DNA of 64,000 nucleotides from Pachyseris speciosa (lineage: Eukaryota; Cnidaria; Anthozoa; Scleractinia; Pachyseridae), in assembly GCA_016490735.1 (NCBI GenBank), contig JAEMWC010000035.1:616001-680000 (forward strand), read 5' to 3'. Position 1 is the stretch's first letter; each line of letters starts with the position of its first letter. The notes under the pieces are model-generated. The model saw only the letters and a list, made by a program, of their open reading frames with translations. It did no database searches and had not been told where the DNA came from. The position numbers and the translations under genes were made by a program. Positions 10,466-22,355 of this stretch are shown piece by piece.

Positions 10466-11047
10466 AGGGGGCTTAATAGAGTATTTTGGGATTTGGAAAA
10501 GGGACTTATTTGTCAATCGGTAAGGGTCCCATCTACACTTATGCATACAAGTGAAAATAACGTGACAATCAGAAAGTGGAGATATTTGAAATGATCATTC
10601 TGTTAAAACAACAAGGGATACTATTGTTGGAAAGGGCTAAAGTGGACTCCACTCAAATAATCAGAAACAACTAATCCAAATTAAACATAACATGGGACTA
10701 CCATCGTTCAAGAAACAACTCGGAACATGTGGTCAAAGGGGACTTAAACCTGGGACGGAAATTGTGGAAGGTGAGGTGGAGAAAGTTAAATGGTTAACGC
10801 TTAACGCACATTCAGCAAAAACAAAGGGAATGGAGAGCCAGATTTCCCGAGAAGAAAGGGTTTTCAATTGTTTCCTGGTGTTTCCAAAGATCAGATATGT
10901 GTTAGATTATATCTGTCTAGATTAAAATTAATTGTAGGTTTTTTTAATCCTCTTCTTGATAGAAAAATGGTGAATGCCATGAAATTGAGTTATTGAACAA
11001 TAATTATAATTTATTAATTAACTTTATTTAATTTACTTCCACATAAC

Positions 11048-11206
11048 AGGGGTTTACCTTGGTTTAAAAACCTGGCGAGGTTTTCTTTGTATTATGAGCT
11101 ATTATTTTGCTGTGTACGCAGCTATTGTTTAGAATGTTTTGTTTTCTTTGTTTTATGTCATGCGTGAGTTTCACAGGTTCTTACACCAAGGTAGAGCCAA
11201 TAACAG
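11048..11206. mobile_element. Short inverted-repeat element in P450 A intron 4
   Basis: GGGGTTTACCTTGGTTTAAA at the left and the complement of TTACACCAAGGTAGAGCC at the right form an inverted repeat of about 24 bp around a T-rich core. Present in both duplicates (about 49,050-49,200), so it was inserted before the duplication. Confidence 0.45.
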
Positions 11207-12397
11207 CCAGACAATTAGAATAACTTAAAACTTAAAACTGAAAATCAAAATACTAGTTAATTTGATGCAAGCAGCATCTGCAAGCCAAAACTTGAGATCA
11301 TATTTTAAGTCACAATAGGCAGCTGATTCCAAAGGGGTTGGTGTCTGAAGGGTTCTTCTGTGATACAGCATTGCCTTGCAGTGTGTTTGCAGTAGTTAGA
11401 GATTATCTGAAGAGAAGCTCTTATACACTCTAAAAGGTTTTTGCCTCCATTGCCTTAATTAGTGAGAGGGGACGGGGTCTTGTACCTTTTTCTCCTGATT
11501 CCAATGCTTTTTTATGTTGCTCCCACCCCTGATAACATATCCCTCCCATCGCCTATTCTCCTAGGCTCCTGTCACCTTGTGCCTCCCCCCCCCCCACCCC
11601 CACGAATTGCATAGTGTTGTATTCCTGCCTTCCTACAATCCCCAAGAAAAACCATACCTCCCAATTTAGTATCTTCTGCTACTCCTCTGCTAAAACCAGT
11701 TATAACAGGGATGAGTCGCTGTGATTCCTTTACACAATTCCCAATGTATTTAAGTTCTTTCTCCATCTCTGAGGTCACCACTTCTGAATCACCAAGCACT
11801 CGGTCTACTTCTTCCTGTGCTGTGGCTTGGATTTTAGGGTTTTGAGCTGGGACAAAATGTGGAACAGCAAGATGACTGTGACTATTATTTTAACTGTTTA
11901 CAGAAAAGAGGTTGGGTGATGATGTTTGAACCCATTTTCCATCAGGTGTTTGTAAGTACCTCTTTTCTTTCTTTTACTAGACTGCAAAATAAAGCTACCT
12001 CAGGATCACTTTTCAATAATGAAGACACTAGCGGAAAACTCTCCTAATTAAGTGATGTTTCATTGCTTGCATGAGGTTTTCATTGCCTCCCCATTAGGAG
12101 GGCTTTCCACTAGCCTCTTCAATTATAGAGCAATTTTCAATTGAGTTTCGGGAATCCAAAAACAATTCAATTACTCTGGCCAATCATGACAGAAATAAAC
12201 AACACAATGAGCCAATAATCCAAATTCAAAGCAAAAGTCATGTAGCCAGCACCAAGTGAGGGATATACAATATATTTTGCTTCTCATGGGTTGACAAAGT
12301 GATGCACATTTGGCCAATCAGTCAAATGAGAAGTACTTTCAACACTCAACTGAAAAGCACTTTCTTTTGTGGGTTTTGTTGTTGGGTGATTTCCCAG

Positions 12398-12836
12398 GGG
12401 TGGGGGGGGGGGGGGGGGTACTCCCACATATGGGCTATGTATGTGCCGCGGGATAGGGTATGGCTTTTGAGGTTCCTGATCCTTAAATAGGGTATCTTTT
12501 TTGCCCATGTTGGCATCATGTTCAGGTGTCATCCTTAGATAGGGTGCCTAAATTGTATCAGCTAAAATAGCAGTACATAAATACCCAGCTAAATGAAATT
12601 TTATGTTTTCATGTGGCGGTAAGTCATCATTTGGATCATTCCCCATTAGCCAGCGAACACTGACAGTTTTCTGGCTTTTATTTCATGATGGTTCTTTCTG
12701 GGTTTTTTCAGGTTTGGGCCTTAAATAGGGTATCAATTTTCGTTTGCTTTATCCTTAAATAGGGTCAGGATTAAAGAAGCTCACACCTTTCCGGAATTTA
12801 CGGGAGTACCCCCTCCCGGGGGAGGGGGGTTGTTGT
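12398..12836. mobile_element. MITE-like element with 'TTAAATAGGGT' repeats in P450 A intron 3
   Basis: The outer ends GGGGGTACTCCCACATATGG and TTTACGGGAGTACCCCC are inverted repeats. The interior contains four or more copies of CCTTAAATAGGGT. Copy B keeps only a decayed inner part (about 50,205-50,400) without the G-rich ends. Confidence 0.55.
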
Positions 12837-13849
12837 GTTTTGTTGTTGTCGTTGTTGTTTTACTGCTAGAGTGGTTGCTAATTGAGTGTTGCAACTAATT
12901 CTTGTTTGCTTTTCTTTTGCACCTTTAATACTTCATGCTGTGTTTGGTTGTGCCACTTTCTTAGCTAATGAGAAGTAAATTAAACCAAAAACAATCATGA
13001 CTTGCTAAGCATTTTCCTGCGCTTAAATACCGGTCGCTCCATCTACAAGTAATTGCATGCTTCATACTCTGATTGGTTTATCACACTGCTTGCATCTGTT
13101 CTGATTGGCCAGGGTAATTCCTTTGGGTTTAGCATTATACATGTATATGACACTCCAATTGGAAACTGTGCTACTATTTGTATGCAGTGTGGACAACAAA
13201 GAGAAAGAATTAAAGAAAGACATCAAAAAGAGGATTTCATTGGTCTTACAGATTCTTCAACTTTCTACCACTAAATATGTAATCACTGAGCTATCACTGC
13301 ACCTTTACACCCACAAATAACCCCAACATGATGACTTACCCTTCCTAAAGAGGAGCTTGCAATTTTACTATAACCAAAAACGGGTGTAATATCTCAGTCT
13401 GTGATTTTCTGCTATCTTGATCAATACTCACCCAGGTGGTACAAAACCCAGCACAGTTGGGACGTTGTGGTTTCAAATCCACCAAACAGAAATGTCAGAA
13501 TCTCATCATGAACTTCATCATCTGTAAGTGTGTACTTGGATTCAGGATCTTGTGCTCGCAGCAGCAGTGTTAACAGATCATTTTTATCATCATCCTCCCA
13601 GCTCTTACGTTGTTGAATGATCTGATTAACAAGGTTGTCAACAACACCTTGAAGCTGACGCCCACGATGTGCTTTGAACGGGTGCATCCAACTCCATAAC
13701 TTTGGAAACACCAGGAATGCAAGCTCACCAAACCATCCCACAAAGTAAAACAGAGCCTAACAGACAACAAACACCATTTAAATGGACTTTGAAAAGATTT
13801 GTTTTAATATCTAAGATGTCATTTACTGTATTATATATTACAGAGTCCA

Positions 13850-14071
13850 CCATAGTAGTAGAGGTAGTGGCAGTGGCAGTGGCAGTGGTAGTGATTAAGT
13901 GGCAGTGGTAGTGGTAATGGTAGTGGCATTGATAATGGTAGTGGTAGTGATAATTGGTAGTGGTAGTGGTTGTGGTAGTGGTAGTGGCAATAGGCGTGGC
14001 AGTGGTAGAGGTACAACTGTAGTTCTCTATTTCTGTAATGTTTGTTAATGCAATTTAAAAGCACAATAAAA

Positions 14072-14139
<68 letters not shown>

Positions 14140-14340
14140 AATAACCCTGCCACTGCTACTGCCACTACCACTGCCACTGGTAGTTGTGTTAGTGGTCGTG
14201 TTACTGGCACTGTTAGAGGTACCAGTACATGTAGTGTTCTGTTTCTGTAACATTTTGTTACCCCCGGTATGTAGTTTAACAAGCAAAATAAAGACACAAT
14301 TGTTAGTATTATTATTGTCATTGTTATTAGTGAGTGATAG
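13850..14340. repeat. (GTAGTG)n / (TTA)n compound repeat, SINE-like tandem units, in P450 A intron 2
   Basis: A GTAGTG/GGCAGT-type run (13,851-14,010) is followed by TTTCTGTAATGTTTGTTAAT, AAAAGCACAATAAAA and a (TTA)n run (14,073-14,127). A second, similar unit follows: CCACTGC run, TTTCTGTAACATTTTGTTA, AAGCAAAATAAAGACA, (ATT)n. Two diverged head-to-tail units of a short retroposon with a (TTA)n tail are likely. Copy B has the same arrangement at 51,625-52,080. Long frames here are low-complexity and not coding. Confidence 0.5.
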
Positions 14341-14755
14341 CAGTAGTGATGGTGACGGTGGCTGTGGTGGTGGCGGCAGTAGTACTATATGCCCCTCACT
14401 CCTCAGGAAGAAAGGCCCTCCATGACCAACAGTCAGGCTCCATTGACAGGTAGTCAGCCCATTGCCCAGCCTCACCCCAACCCTCTCAATATTTCTAATA
14501 TTTTTTGTATGAGGACAAGCAGACACAAACAAAGCCCAGGCCTGATGAATTCTCCTCTGAAACCCTACACTAATCTTACAACCTCCAGTAAGCAGACACC
14601 TATGCTTCTCCCAAGGCACAAGCATGGGAGGTTTGACTGTAATAGCTTTGGACTCCTGGATGATGTGGGAAAGTTGCCAAATATCCATCCATATTGGTGT
14701 AAAAACAGAAACCAACAGCTAAACTGTAAGCCACCGTGATCTACAGGCACAAGTT

Positions 14756-15105
14756 CAATTTCAAGTTTTATTTATTTAAATCAGACACTTAAGTTATTAG
14801 TAGGCTGGCTTACAAATAGATATAGAGCTAATTGTGGTTAGCCAGACTGTACACAGATTAATTTAGACAATTTTTTTAAATAATAAATAAGCATTAGATA
14901 CAACAACATGTAAACATTACGGTCTAGGTAAAATTTAAAGAGGAAAACTACAGACTTAACTTCAATTGGAAATTTAATCTTTCATCATCTGATGTTACAT
15001 AAGGTATCTATCTCAGCATATTAGTTTTCACTTTCTAGAATTTCAATTAGTTTTGTTTTAATAGTTTTTTTAAAAGAGTTATTGGATAAGTTTTTGAGGT
15101 TAGTT
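14756..15105. other. Copy A-specific insertion in P450 intron 2
   Basis: Copy B runs directly from '..tgatctatagg' to '..gggcaaaactattttagc' (about 52,490-52,530). Copy A has roughly 350 bp of AT-rich sequence between these words. I see no clear terminal repeats or coding, so the nature of the insertion is unresolved. Confidence 0.5.
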
Positions 15106-16209
15106 GGCAAAACTATTTTAGCTAAAAACAAACCTGTATTGTTTTATCCTCAGGGTTCTCTTGCACTTTTAAGTTATGGCCAAATGCTGCTTGACTTATA
15201 ATATCAAGCGCAAGACTCTGCATCACAGTGAAAGCTTCAACAGATGATCCCTCAGGTAACCCTCGCCACTTTTTAATGACAACTCCAGTCTTCATGCTTG
15301 TCACTTCTAAAGCATAGCTCAGGAAACCAGAATGAAAGAGTGGCATGATAAGGCAGCGGTGCCGCCTCCATTGCTTACCTTCTATGGTGACAAGACCATC
15401 TCCAATCACCTTTCTGAAACGTTCTAGATTGGTCTTTGGGCGGACTGTATTAAAGGTCTTCAATTTCAGAATCTCCTCACACAAGGATGGATCAGCAACA
15501 GAGAAGATATCTCTTCCATACAACTGGTGGTCTTCCCATCTGAATCCGAACCACTTTGCCATATTTCTTGTGCAGTTCCAAGAATCTTAAGTGCCTTTCT
15601 TCCACATTGGAACGAAAAACATCTGCATTTCCTGTAAACCAATGTGGTGGTGGACCTGGTGGGAGGGGTCTGTAAACAGGGGCTAAATAAGCGGTATTAT
15701 ACATTTTTGTATTGTATCGAGCACCTGATCCCCTTTAGGGCAAGGATATTCTCAGATAATTGGTTTTAATTAGTCTTTCGGTCAGGGGTACAAATTTCTG
15801 TATTTTTCTACTTGGAAAAGTGGAGGGATTCTGGTTCTACATCAGGGCTACTCACTTTGAGGTAAGGCATAGTGGTCTGTGGAATTTTTTTTGACAAGGG
15901 CAAGTGGGGGTGGGGGGGAGATGCAATAAGAATGACTGAATTAATGTGGGGTCCTTCAAAAACATGAAGGACTCTAACGAGCCATTCGTCACTGAAATAA
16001 TTTCCAGAAATGACAAAGAAAGCAGGGTGGATGATAACCCGAGAGCTGGGTATGGGACAGCTAATCTGCTGGCAGTCCCTTTTTGGATAGTCGAAAAGTG
16101 CAATCCATAAACAGCGCAGTGATCAACAGTACAGTGAGACTGGAGCGAGAAGACAAAAAACGTAAAGAGATCATCATGCATGAGTTCCCCACTAAAACAA
16201 GAAAGGGAC

Positions 16210-16568
16210 TGTTAGCAGTCTAATGCACAAGTCATTGGTTTCCTTGTGGGGTCGACCCCCGGGCCAACCAGGGAGATACGTGGGGGAATACAAAGAGATG
16301 GATGCAGTTCTTTGCCCGAGAGTAGGGGGAAAACAACATTATTTTACGATCAAAGATTAGGGGGTGGCCGGGGGAAATCACAGGTTTGTAAAGGATATAA
16401 TTAGCGGGATTTTCTGCTGAGTCACCTCACCAGGGGACTTTGTCATGCAAGATTCCCCTACTCCCCGGTAAAATTCCTCAAGTTTACTTGACTGATTTTA
16501 CAATTCCCCTTGTTAGCCCGGGAATCGACACCACGGGGAAGCCGATGACATGTGCATAACAGCTAATT
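16210..16568. mobile_element. MITE in P450 A intron 1
   Basis: The left arm (GTTAGC, ATGCACAAGTCATTGG, GTGGGGTCGACCCCCGGG) and right arm (CCCGGGAATCGACACCAC, CCGATGACATGTGCAT, AGCTAA) are inverted over about 60 bp. No coding inside. Also present in copy B (53,600-53,950). A reversed, truncated relative lies at 22,356-22,505. Confidence 0.65.
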
Positions 16569-17108
16569 TACTCAAAACTTGCCCCATCTGCTCCAAAATC
16601 CGACTAATAAACGCCTCGAAATTTAACACTTCATCAGGTGAAGGTCACTTATTAGTGCCACAATAGTAACAACATGGTCATGTTGAGCTTTCCGCTAGCT
16701 TAGCGAAGAAACACTTTCATCCAACGTCGTGATCGATGAATGAAATAAATATAGGGAGCAACTGCAGCCAAATCTCCTTGTGTAGGGTGAAATGTCAGAT
16801 CGTATTTATATCTAGCAGGGAATAAACTTTATGAAGTACCTTTTACGTGACAGCTTTGCTTTTAACACCTTCAGGATTGACCAAACAAGTACAATAGTGA
16901 CACAAGACAATAAAACAGCGCCGCATCTTAAGACAAAATAATTCCAGCGCCATTTTAACATCAAATCGCGTGACGACGAGCGACACCGGAAGTTGTATGA
17001 AAGTGAGGTTCGGACAGGGCTCTTGGGACGTGACTTAAAGTACAAATCGCATGACCGCAAAAACAGACTTATCCGCTTAGACAGCTTTAAAAATAAGAAA
17101 ATTCCGTC

Positions 17109-17345
17109 AAAGATAAGGCTTTCACTTTGAGAGTTAAGGGCTGATAAGTTTTTTGTGATTCTGTGAGCTTACTAAATCATTTTATTGAACACCAAAAAAG
17201 TTTTGAGAAAATTCGGTTTTCCGGAAGTCACGTAATCAACCCAGTCAAACAGGAAACAAAAACGCACAGTCTCAGCGCACAGTCTCTCAAAAGACGTAAA
17301 ACCTATCATCTTTGAACTCTCAAATTAGGTAAAAGCCTTATCTTT
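17109..17345. mobile_element. MITE about 150 bp upstream of P450 A exon 1
   Basis: The left end AAAGATAAGGCTTTCACTTT with GAGAGTTAA and the right end AACTCTCAAATTAGG with AAGCCTTATCTTT form an inverted repeat of about 30 bp. Copy B has the same element at 54,559-54,780. Its position puts it in the likely P450 promoter region. Confidence 0.62.
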
Positions 17346-17509
17346 AAACGACCTTTACTATCTTTTTCTTCTGACTGATAAATTAATTTATAGTTTGCAT
17401 TGATCAGTACAAGCTTCTCCTTCTTTATTAGCTGCATACAAACCTAAGACCGTTTTTAGTTTTTTATTTATTGAAAGTGTAGTTGCGACTGCCCTAATAT
17501 ACAGACCAG

Positions 17510-17823
17510 GAGCACTTACCATTTGACTGGAATTTTCGGTGGATATTTTTGGACAAATGGAACTGCACTTATTTCGCGCCAACGAGACGGAACGGATTGA
17601 TTCCGGTGGGCCGGGGTCTGGGTATCAACAAAAAACAAAGACGTTTTACCGTGAGGAGCCCGGCACTGGTAATTGTGGGCATTCCGGAAATTCCGGTCAG
17701 AGCGAGAAAAAGGTAATACCTCGAAAGGTATTACCTTTTTCCGAAAACATTCCACTGGGATGAACCGTTCCATTTGAATTCCTCCCGGAATTACCGGGTT
17801 TTCCATCCAAATGGAAAGCGCTC
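17510..17823. mobile_element. Foldback element with 3-bp target duplication, copy A only
   Basis: The left end GAGCACTTACCATTTG and right end CAAATGGAAAGCGCTC are inverted repeats. CAG flanks both sides (17,507-17,509 and 17,824-17,826), and copy B has a single CAG in the uninterrupted sequence near 54,920, giving a clean empty site. The centre (17,707-17,740) is a perfect 15-bp inverted repeat, AAAAAGGTAATACCT, with a CGAA loop. No transposase. Confidence 0.78.
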
Positions 17824-17829
17824 CAGAAA

Positions 17830-18900
17830 TACTATCAAATCTCCCGTAAGCGGACACCCGCGGGACAAAGCATAGGTACCCGCTTCTGGGAAGAGGTTGA
17901 GGGACTTGAATAGGCACCGTTGTGGGTAGGGTGTGGCAGTCAATTCGCTGTTACACGGCGTTGCAGGAATAAAAAAACAGTGGGCATTTTAGAAACTGGG
18001 TGCGGGAAACATTTCACAAACTCTTCGCTGTCCCTAAATGAAGAAACAAATCGACCGAGGTTTAATACAGGTAGAGGCCTTACATGTGCCAGGTCGTCTC
18101 GTTTTTACAAGGGGCCGTCAAGCCAGTTGATAGCAGCCAGTTGGCCTAGATGAGGAATATTCTCAGCCAAGCAGGCAGACTCAGCAACTACTGGGCTGGC
18201 AGTGATACGAATGAAGCCAGTGACGGGGAGAACGATTAGCAATTGAAATGAGCCAGAGTTCCATGAAAGCTGGCGAAACTACAATCCAGATGCAGGTCCT
18301 GATTTTCAGGCCGGAGGATGACACCTGATTACCCTCAAATCACGGAAGATGACATTGAATTTCTATGGGCGAGAGATACCACTTGAGGCTCACAGGGACA
18401 GAAAGTGGCCGACGCGAAGAGATACCGCATAGCCGGGCGTGGTTCAAGGTCGTAGCATTGTGACAAAAGTCGGCCCAGAATACCAGAGAGTTGATTTTTG
18501 GTTTCCACCCACCTTGTTAGGGACAAGTGGCCTTTTGAGGTATTCCATAGCGCAGTTTTACGATCGAGAAAAACAAAACGCCAGTCTACTAAATAACTGA
18601 CTGAATAAGGTACATTGTGTCTACAGTGAGGAACTGAACGTTGAAAATTTCTTGCACAACATTCAAATTGTGGATCGATTTCTTGGCGCGCTTCAAACTA
18701 AAGAAAACTTCCACTTTGTCTTACCTTAGAAACAAGTCCGGTGACAAAATCTTGATATTATTGCACACAATAATCCGACGTAAATCAGTACTTTGCTATG
18801 CAACTGAATGTTGACTCATACATACAAACAGTCACATTTATATTTTATACAACAATGAGCAATCAGAGCCAAAATGAAAAACAAGCGATGTACTGTTTCT
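17830..18900. other. Duplicated non-coding tail of copy A
   Basis: Matches copy B 54,940-56,315. In copy B one plus-strand frame (55,651-55,870) reads ..DYPQITEDDIELRMGERYHL.., while the copy A equivalent is frameshifted. It could be a relic of an unrecognised exon; I cannot name it. Nothing else is supported. Confidence 0.35.
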
Positions 18901-19145
18901 AAAGGCCCTGGCAAACGAGGACACAGTGTTGCTTACACATTGTTGCTCGTGATGTTTCTTGGGTGATCAAACGAGCGGGACGCAAAACAAATGTTGTGTT
19001 TCCATACTGCGCAAACTAGGAAACATTTGTTTTAGACACAAATTTATTGTTCGCAACAAATGTTGCGCTCGCGGGCAAACAGGGAAACATCTGTGTCCCC
19101 AACAATGTGTCCACTTCAATGTGTCCTCGTTTGCCAGGGCCTTTT
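18901..19145. mobile_element. MITE, copy A only
   Basis: AAAGGCCCTGGCAAACGAGG at the left is perfectly mirrored by CCTCGTTTGCCAGGGCCTTT at the right, an inverted repeat of about 25 bp with ACACA beyond it. Copy B is uninterrupted here (about 56,318), so the insertion came after the duplication or was lost from B. Confidence 0.78.
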
Positions 19146-19236
19146 AAGGCTCTGGCAAGTTAAAAGGTGTCTCTGTTCTGATGCATTTTTTATCAGAGGT
19201 TGTAATCAGAATCAGGATACGTGAATGGATACGGCT

Positions 19237-20835
19237 CTAACCTGAATCAGACACAGATTTAATTTGTTATTTAATTTCTTCACCGGGTTTTTCTGTTTTG
19301 TTTTTGTTTGTGTTTGGTTCTGCACGTGCACGCTTGAAAAGATTTAAAATGAACAGGAATTTAACTCGGCACCCAAAAATGTACCAAAGATACTCTTGCA
19401 ACCAGTCAATATATATTGCCTGTTTCAGTGATTTCATTTTTTTTTCCCGCAAACTCTTCAATGACACGATTGTCTATACAAGAGGTACACGTTTCTATAT
19501 GGCGGGAAATTCTAAGATGCTTGGAAAGATGCTTGTTTTGATACATTGAAAACATCGGTGCGTTTGTGCGTTTTTCTTGAAGTAATATACCCGTTCTATG
19601 GCTGTTTAATAATTCTTTTTCAACATTGTTAACAAAGTGGGTTTTATTAAGTTTTTTTACGCGCAGAGGTTTTCTCATTGAACAGTAAAAGTAATCAATT
19701 TTTCTTTGATGACTGCGAACAGGTAGCTCGGCCTCAAGGATTTCTTTCAATTAAGTGTTACTTTCATCCTGTGTTCAATTCATGGTACAGTTGCAAGTTC
19801 AACCCTTTGGAAGCAGAAAATGTTCCTTTAATTTCACCTCATCACTATGCAACCAACAGAAAACCGTATCTAACCCTACTGAGATAAATATTATGAACGA
19901 TAACGGATTGTCATCAATGACGCAATGACAAGGTAAAGAAAGCTGCCATATCTGAGAAAAGATGAAAAGACTAGAAACTCATGTCGCGGTGGAACATGAA
20001 ATAATTACGTTACACGCCGTTTGAGAGACAAAATTCCTTGAAAAGGACCAGCTATCTAAACATCGCGCAGAATGCCTATTGTTTTGGGGACATTTACTTA
20101 CTGTACGGCAAAAATTATAGATCTGTAATATTATCGATGAAGCGTAAACTAAGTGACTCTCATTGGTCCAAATCTACGCGCGCTGTGCTCCGTTGGGAGT
20201 ACCGCTTAGCTCATAAACTTGTCAGGGCGGAGCTTAAAGACAAAGGCCACATGAGCTATTATTCATTCTATTGTTTCCTAATGTCGCAACTTTGCAGTAT
20301 GGCTGAATAAGTGCGCACCGCCAGCGAAAGTATTAACGTTCAATATTATAACAGATCGATTTTTTAAAAAAGTTTGGCCTGCTTTATACTAGTTGTGAAT
20401 AGGGCAGCTGTTACCTTCCGCCAAACCCTTGGCAACGAATGTGATGCCTTCACGGGCATTCGAACCTACAAAAACTTAAATGTCGATTTTTAAATAAAGT
20501 GAATAGACCTGTTTCGCCTGAATCTGGAGTAGCTTATGATCCAAAAAGCTAGCGCGCGCGTGCATTCTGTTTGTTGCGAAAAAAAAAAGAGAAGCTTTAA
20601 CTAGAACATTTTACTAAGAAACGTAAAAAAGCTGCAAGCTATGGCGCCGTTTTTAAGAACAATAACATGACTTTTGCTCAAGTATGCTAATTTGGGTAGT
20701 CGGGACTACATGGAACGCGATTGGCGCTTTTCGATCCTGCGGCTTTCCTTTGTTCCATGATTTGTCATTATAAAATCCACAGTAACCTACAGATACAGTA
20801 TAAACAGTTTTAGCTGAGAGTGACAAACGAAAAGA
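19237..20835. other. Unique spacer, no gene seen
   Basis: Sequence with no counterpart after copy B. Frames such as 20,038-20,310 (+) have no recognisable domain and atypical composition, and I do not call them. No terminal repeats were noticed. Confidence 0.4.
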
Positions 20836-21219
20836 CTATGGAGAAACGTTTACTCCCAGTTTTAACCATGTCTCCGCTCGCATTTGTTTCCGTTTCTTCG
20901 TGTTTTTGCTGTCTTGTATCTTTCTCCAAAATCGCCTTATACTTTCGGCAAATGCACGTCCGACACGCTCGCGAGCAGATTCCGCTAATCGGTAGCCAAG
21001 AGGCAGAACACTTGATTGTAAAAGTTCAAACACTGTGCTCGGTTGCCCACAAACTTCTCTCCATCTCCAAACTGCTTCGCCGTTTAGTTGGAAGTGAAAC
21101 ATTGGACTGTTTTCGTTAACAAAAGGAGGTACAATATTGATCAAAAGCGGGTGGATCGGGTTTTCCAAGAGCTCTGAAAAGAGCTCCCGATCACTTACGT
21201 TTTCGCTTGCCTTACTCAT
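20836..21219 (-). CDS. Uncharacterised ORF, 127 aa
   Basis: True ATG start at 21,219. The product is mixed hydrophilic and looks more protein-like than neighbouring frames: it starts MSKASENVSDRELFSELLEN, contains FVNENSPMFHFQLNGEAVWR and RERVGRAFAESIRRFW, and ends with a basic K-K-R-K-Q stretch. No signal peptide or membrane segment is visible. I do not recognise the family. It could be a single-exon small gene, a first exon, or a fragment of a mobile element. No partner gene lies nearby. Confidence 0.3.
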   Translation of the reverse strand: MSKASENVSDRELFSELLENPIHPLLINIVPPFVNENSPMFHFQLNGEAVWRWREVCGQPSTVFELLQSSVLPLGYRLAESARERVGRAFAESIRRFWRKIQDSKNTKKRKQMRAETWLKLGVNVSP

Positions 21220-21866
21220 TCGGGAACAGGTTTGAATAAATCAGCTGCGCCAACAAGATACTTTTGAAATTCGCGCTAATTGTGACTTTTTTATAGTTGA
21301 GTGGTTTTCCTGAATGGGTATTGTTAATCTTGACAGCCATTGTTATACAGACCTGTGCTTAAGACAATAGCTCTTCAATCCGAGACGCACCGTTTCCAAA
21401 CACAACTCCAACAAGTAGTTTTCAAACTCAAAAGGCGAAAGGTTCTTGTTGACCAATTTTCGAAGTTGAAACGGATTTTGTTCCGGAAGAGATCCATCTT
21501 CCATTTGCTGTGCGTGAAAATTCGAAAGGGCGTTTAGATAGTGAAAAAGTTGCTGTTGAAAACGGCCCCCATAGAAAAAATGGCCGATTTTTGTCCAGTT
21601 TAAAACGCAAAAGGCGAATCCTTATACCTTCTATATCCAGTTACTTCTCGGCTTAAATTGAAGGTACAACCTTCTTCTTCAAAACGCCGCGCGTGAAAGT
21701 TGAAGTTATAACTCCTGGAAATCAGAAAACTAAGTTTTATCAGCCCTAGTGGGCCAATTTGGGCCCTTTCTTCTCTTATTCAGGATATTTCAAGGCACGC
21801 GCGCTTTCGAATTTGCCGCTTCACCGGTTATGAATAATTAATGATGTCCAGGTATTCTGCGCGATG

Positions 21867-22248
21867 GCCCCGGCTACACGTTCAAACATTGTTATAAAAT
21901 ATTTGTTGGATGAACAATGGTAGAACGTGTAGCATGCATGTTTGATGACGTTTGTTCAACATTTTTTGTTGGAAGAATGTTTTGATTTCGATGAAACATT
22001 TTCCCCAACATACAACAAATGTTGAAGCGTGTAGCGTCCCTTTCAACAATGTTGCATTGCAAAGACCAATCAAAGTTAAAGGCACAGTCTCCAATCCGAA
22101 AGCCTAATGGCAGAGGTGGAAATTGTTGAAGTCAGACCGCCAAAGTGACTTGTTTCCAACAATGTTATATGCGTATCCAACATTGTTAGAAGCGTTCTTA
22201 CAACAATGTTGGGACGTGTTCTTCAATGTTAGAACGTGTAGCAGGGGC
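21867..22248. mobile_element. MITE with AACATTGTT-rich interior
   Basis: GCCCCGGCTACACGTTCAAA with CATTG at the left and CAATGTTAGAACGTGTAGCA with GGGGC at the right are inverted repeats of about 25 bp. The inside repeats AACAATGTT/AACATTGTT and ACGTGTAGC several times on both strands. No ORF of note. Confidence 0.72.
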
Positions 22249-22355
22249 TTAAAGAACCAAATGTTCGAAATTAAATATTTGCAAACTATCATGGTTTCGA
22301 TTCGCAAGACGGTTCAGCGTTACATTTGCGGAAGATTATTCATAACTGTGGTAAA

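Larger units (their letters stand above)
9521..16961 (-). pseudogene. Cytochrome P450, copy A, frameshifted
   Basis: Microsomal-type P450 in five exons on the minus strand: 16961-16840, 15669-15134, 13756-13432, 11846-11658 and 9846-9521. All introns have GT..AG ends and matching phases. Exon 1 encodes a membrane anchor, exon 2 the PLPPGPPP hinge and the helix C region, exon 3 the I-helix GGFETT, exon 4 the ExxR (ESQR), and exon 5 the heme loop FGGGSRRCAG. Exon 2 has one extra base near 15,521-15,526 relative to copy B (MGRPPVVW instead of MGRPPLYG), which shifts the frame. In exon 5 the conserved W of the FDPTRW stretch is G, and P of FLPFGGG is T. Exon 1 also carries +1 base relative to copy B, so only an ATG 8 bases further upstream (16961) is in frame. 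It is most likely a decaying pseudogene; an assembly error at the exon 2 indel is the alternative. Confidence 0.82.
1..19236. repeat. Segmental duplication, copy A
   Basis: Base 1 onward is colinear with 28,211 onward, and the match runs with interruptions to about 19,236, where it ends after a shared 'ggatacggct'. The shared content, in order, is: CACTGT-type satellite, HEPN/NB-ARC/TPR gene (+), inverted-repeat element, 60-70 bp minisatellite, LINE relic, hAT relic, P450 gene (-), several MITE-like elements, and a non-coding tail. The left end lies at or before the window edge, so the true start is unknown. Interruptions are discrete insertions in one copy or the other and changes in tandem-repeat number. 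By eye the coding parts differ at only a few positions per hundred bases. Confidence 0.93.

Noticed and set aside
13831..14715. 294-aa minus-strand frame in P450 A intron 2
   Set aside because: Passes through (TTA)n and (GTAGTG)n microsatellites. The part that looks protein-like (SHIIQESKAITVKP) lies in the intron, and exons 2 and 3 join in phase without it.
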